24,852 nucleotides of DNA, taken from the NCBI GenBank assembly GCA_963764365.1, contig CAVXSI010000006.1:1-24852 (forward strand), in the 5' to 3' direction. A model generated the notes under the pieces. It saw only the letters and a program-made list of their open reading frames with translations. It searched no databases and had not been told where the DNA came from. The position numbers were made by a program, and so were the translations under genes. The DNA is from VRUE01 sp963764365 (GTDB taxonomy: Bacteria > Actinomycetota > Thermoleophilia > Solirubrobacterales > 70-9). Position 1 is the first letter of the stretch; the number at the start of each line of letters is the position of its first letter. Of the stretch, positions 22,348-24,852 are shown piece after piece.

Positions 22348-24058
22348 CGGCGGGCGAGTGTATTCGGCGCGTCCGGGCTGCCCGCGGCCCGCAGCGCGGA
22401 GAGCGCGAAGGCGGCGAGCGCGGCAGCCGCGAGGACGCACGCCGAGGGCGACCATGAGCTGCCCGGCACGGGCGTGAAGGCGGGCACGTAGATCGCCAGC
22501 GAGAGCGCCGAGGCGACCGCCACGTAGTAGACCGCGAAGCGGGGCAGCACGGCCCGCAGGCCGACGACGCAGCCGCAGATCGCAAGGATCGGCAGGGCGA
22601 GGCTGCCGACGTGGATCACCGTGCGCGCGGGCTGGTTCCCGAACAGGATCAGGCCCCAGAGCAGGCAGCCGAGCAGGACGACGGCGAAGCAGAGCAGCGC
22701 GAAGGGCCACTCGCCCGGGTCGCGGGCGCGGCGCCGCCGCACGGCCATCGCCAACGGCCCGAGCAGGAGCAGGCCGAGCGACGGCAGCAGGTAGAAGAAG
22801 GCGATGACGCGGACCGCCGCGACCGCGTCGCCGAGCCTGCCGTCGCCGACGTCGCGCACCGCTTCTTCGCCGAGCTTCCAGGCGGGACCGCCACCGGCGA
22901 TCGTGACGAAGTTCTCCGCCTTGTTGTGGACGACGCCGCCGAGGCCGGCTTCGCGGTAGCTGTCGGCGACGGTTTCGCCGGTCGAGCGCGAATCGATTTC
23001 CGGCACCCCGGCGAGCATCCACTTGTTCAGCCGGTTGGCGGGCGGGTCGCCAGAGTGCTGGTAGGCGAGCCAGGGCACGGTCAGCACCGCTCCGACGATC
23101 AGCGCGATGCCGATCCAGCGCCGGCTCGGCAGGCCCCGCAGCGCGGCGACGGCGGCCAGCGGCAGGATTGCGAACAGGCTGGAACCGTGGCCGAGCATCG
23201 CCAGGGCGAGCAGGGCCGCCGCCAGCGCCGCCGCACCGAGGTCGCGCCGCACGCCGTCCCAGAGCGGGGTGACGACCAACGCCGCGGCGGCGAGCACAAA
23301 GGCCGCCGGCAGCAGCTTCGGCCAGACGAAGAAGCCGTTGACGAGCGCGACGTCGCTGACCAGGACGGCGATCGCGACCAGGCCCCTGGTGACCCGGCCG
23401 AGGCGGGCGGCCAGCAGCAACGCCCAGAGGCCGACGATCCAGAGCTGCTGCAGAACGACGCCGAGCACCTGGTAATTGAGCCCGCCGGAGCCGTCCCAGC
23501 CGAAGGTCCGCTGCGAGAGCACGTAGCCGATCTGCAGCGGCGGCCGGTCGCTCGCCAGCCAGCTGCCGGGGTAAAGCGGCGGCGTCCCGTCATGCCCGTG
23601 GACGTAGAACCATTCGGAGAAGAAGCGAGGGATGTCGTTGTCGGTCGGCAGCTGGCCGGAGAAGCGGCCGGCGGCCATCGTCAGCGGGGCGTCGCTGCCA
23701 CCGTGGGCGAAGCCGAGGAAGAGGACGAAGGCGGAGCCGAGCGCCCACAGCGCCAGCGGCGTCGCCAGGCCCCGCAGCACCTCCCCGTCGATGTGGCCGC
23801 CACGAACGACCAGCCGGCCAGCAGCGGCGAGCCCAGCAGCGCGAACCAGGCGAAGCTCTGGCCGACGCCCGGATCGGCGTAGTAGGCCCAGAAGGCCAGC
23901 ATCGCGACCGTGCCGCTGGCGGCAAGCGCGATCCCCAGCAGCAGCGGAAGCTGCCGCACTCCGCAGCGGGCGGCGAACAGCGCCGCCGCGACGCCGGGCA
24001 GCCCGGTCAGCGCCAGGCGCGCGAGCAGGAGCAGCAGCAGGGTTCCGCTGTCGCTCAT
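22344..24058 (-). pseudogene. Large polytopic membrane protein, apparent frameshift near 23800
   Basis: Two adjoining frames look like one gene. From ATG 24058, SGTLLLLLLARLALTG, LPLLLGIALAASGTV and AWFALLGSPLLAGWSF give three or four membrane helices, then the frame turns into Arg/Ser-rich nonsense. From about 23800 the next frame carries on with HIDGEVLRGLATPLALWALG and further helices to 22344, including SGQLPTDNDIPRFFSEWFYV and DRPPLQIGYVL, loops like those of GT-C/ArnT-type proteins. Adding one base around 23795-23812 would give about 571 residues. The 478-residue second part, open from GTG 23780, could in principle be translated alone. It is the first gene of an operon with the 544-residue membrane protein. 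Function unassigned; a lipid-linked sugar transferase is possible. Confidence 0.6.
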
Positions 24059-24082
24059 TCCCCGCGGTTCCCCCGCGGGGAA
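24058..24082 (-). promoter_or_regulatory. Hairpin covering the start of the membrane-protein gene
   Basis: A perfect 10-bp stem TTCCCCGCGG / CCGCGGGGAA with a 5-base loop ends on the A of the ATG at 24058. In the mRNA the purine-rich GGGGGAA lies in the loop about 9 bases before the ATG, and GGGGA in the stem directly before it. Folding could limit ribosome access. This is read from sequence only. Confidence 0.45.
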
Positions 24083-24148
24083 GTCGGTGGCCTGCCCGCC
24101 ATGCCGCCCAGGCTATCGGCGAGCATCCCTCCCATCTCCGACTCCCAC

Positions 24149-24154
24149 TAGGGT
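24149..24154 (+). promoter_or_regulatory. Possible -10 box of the GT87-like gene
   Basis: TAGGGT, matching TAnnnT, 12 bases before the ATG at 24167, in the 108-bp gap between divergent genes. No ribosome binding site and no clear -35 are seen. Confidence 0.35.
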
Positions 24155-24166
24155 GCGCCCGATCGC

Positions 24167-24852
24167 ATGACCCTGCGCTCCCTCCTTCGCAGCCGGATGT
24201 TCTGGATCTGGATCGGCGTCTGGATCGTCACCCGCGCCCTGATGGTCGTCCAGATCGGCACCTGGAACCACGTCAGCGGCGTCAATTACCAGGACACCGA
24301 CCAGTACCTGCTCTGGTCGGAAATCCTCGCCCACCAGCACATCATGCCGATCGAAGACACCTGGCAGTACCCGCCCGGCGCCGCCTTCCTGCTGCTGATC
24401 CCCGTCTCGGAATCTCGTTGTTCGGGGTCATGTACCAGCCGTCGTTCGTGGTGATGATGGCGCTCGTCGACCTCGCCGGGCTCGCCCTGATGGCCTTCCT
24501 CGCCCGCCGCACCGGGCGCAGCGTGGGGGTCTGGATATGGCTGCTGGCGATGCCGCTGCTGCAGGCCTTTCCGATCCTCCGCTTCGACCTCGTCCCGACG
24601 GTGATCGTGATGGCCGCGCTGGTGGTCATCCACCGCCGCCCAGGCTGGTTCGGCGCTCTGGTCGGACTCGGAGCGGTGATCAAGGTCTGGCCGATTGTCG
24701 CCCTATTCGGCGAGTGGGACCGGCGGCGCCTGCTCCGCTCCTCGGTGGTCGCGGCCACCGTGATCGTGGTCATCTTCGCGGTCGCGGGGGCGCTCTTCGG
24801 CGATCAGTCGACGTTCTTCGACAACCAGGACGTGCGCGGGCTTCAGGTGGAG
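24167..24852 (+). pseudogene. GT87-like polyprenyl-phosphate mannosyltransferase, frameshifted and cut by window edge
   Basis: Membrane GT-C enzyme of the DUF2029/GT87 type, which in actinobacteria adds mannose from polyprenyl-phosphate mannose on the outer face of the membrane. The first frame gives a membrane helix (FWIWIGVWIVTRALMVV), an acidic loop (YQDTDQYLLWSEILA) at the usual GT-C catalytic position, then DTWQYPPGAAFLLLIP, the W.YPPG motif of the family. It then runs into a stop at 24454. The next frame continues naturally as LGISLFGVMYQPSFVVMMAL, helices, and AFPILRFDLVPTVIVMAAL, matching the R.D..P motif, to the right edge. One missing C in the C-run at 24402-24405 explains the break. 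Sequence error or true inactivation cannot be told apart here. Donor and acceptor are unknown. Confidence 0.75.

Overview
The window is about 70% G+C, uses many GTG starts, and packs its genes into short operons with 1-4 base overlaps. This, with an rml (dTDP-L-rhamnose) operon, a Wzm/Wzt exporter, several glycosyltransferases and several short TAnnnT -10-like boxes placed almost on start codons, suggests a high-GC actinobacterium. Thermoleophilia/Solirubrobacterales is my best guess; that placement is inference, not proof. Most of the window is a cell-surface polysaccharide locus.

Left edge (1-2535, minus strand): the 5' part of an Lhr-type helicase gene, cut by the window edge; a secreted clan GH-A-like glycosidase; and a secreted, C-terminally anchored Ser/Gly-rich stalk protein. 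Plus strand 2556-6876: an O-antigen ligase/polymerase-like membrane protein, a polyprenyl glycosylphosphotransferase that would start the glycan on undecaprenyl phosphate, and a GT2 glycosyltransferase. Minus strand 7006-10476: rmlA-rmlD-rmlB-rmlC, making dTDP-L-rhamnose; rmlC carries an apparent single-base frameshift. An AAA ATPase with a DUF4143-type C-terminus (10501-11802) sits directly upstream of rmlA and has an AT-rich set of 23-bp tandem repeats at its 5' end.

The right half holds a GT2 enzyme, a sulfotransferase-like protein with a coiled-coil tail, a 160-bp foldback MITE inserted exactly between two convergent stop codons, a small coiled-coil protein, a GT4-GT2 fusion, another GT2, a SAM methyltransferase-like protein, and Wzt (with C-terminal glycan-recognition domain) plus Wzm. 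Then come two large membrane proteins on the minus strand and a GT87-like mannosyltransferase running off the right edge. The last two polytopic reading frames near 23.8 and 24.4 kb also look frameshifted. Three single-base breaks in one window point to sequence error as the first explanation.

Together the genes describe lipid-linked synthesis of a rhamnose-containing polymer, possible modification (methyl, perhaps sulfate), recognition of the modified chain by Wzt, export by Wzm/Wzt, and possible ligation. I found no clear novel defence or RNA system. The most unusual signals are non-coding: the 23-bp iteron-like repeats, the MITE, a perfect 44-bp palindrome, a duplicated 35-nt terminator-like sequence, and a duplicated ~50-nt palindromic element.
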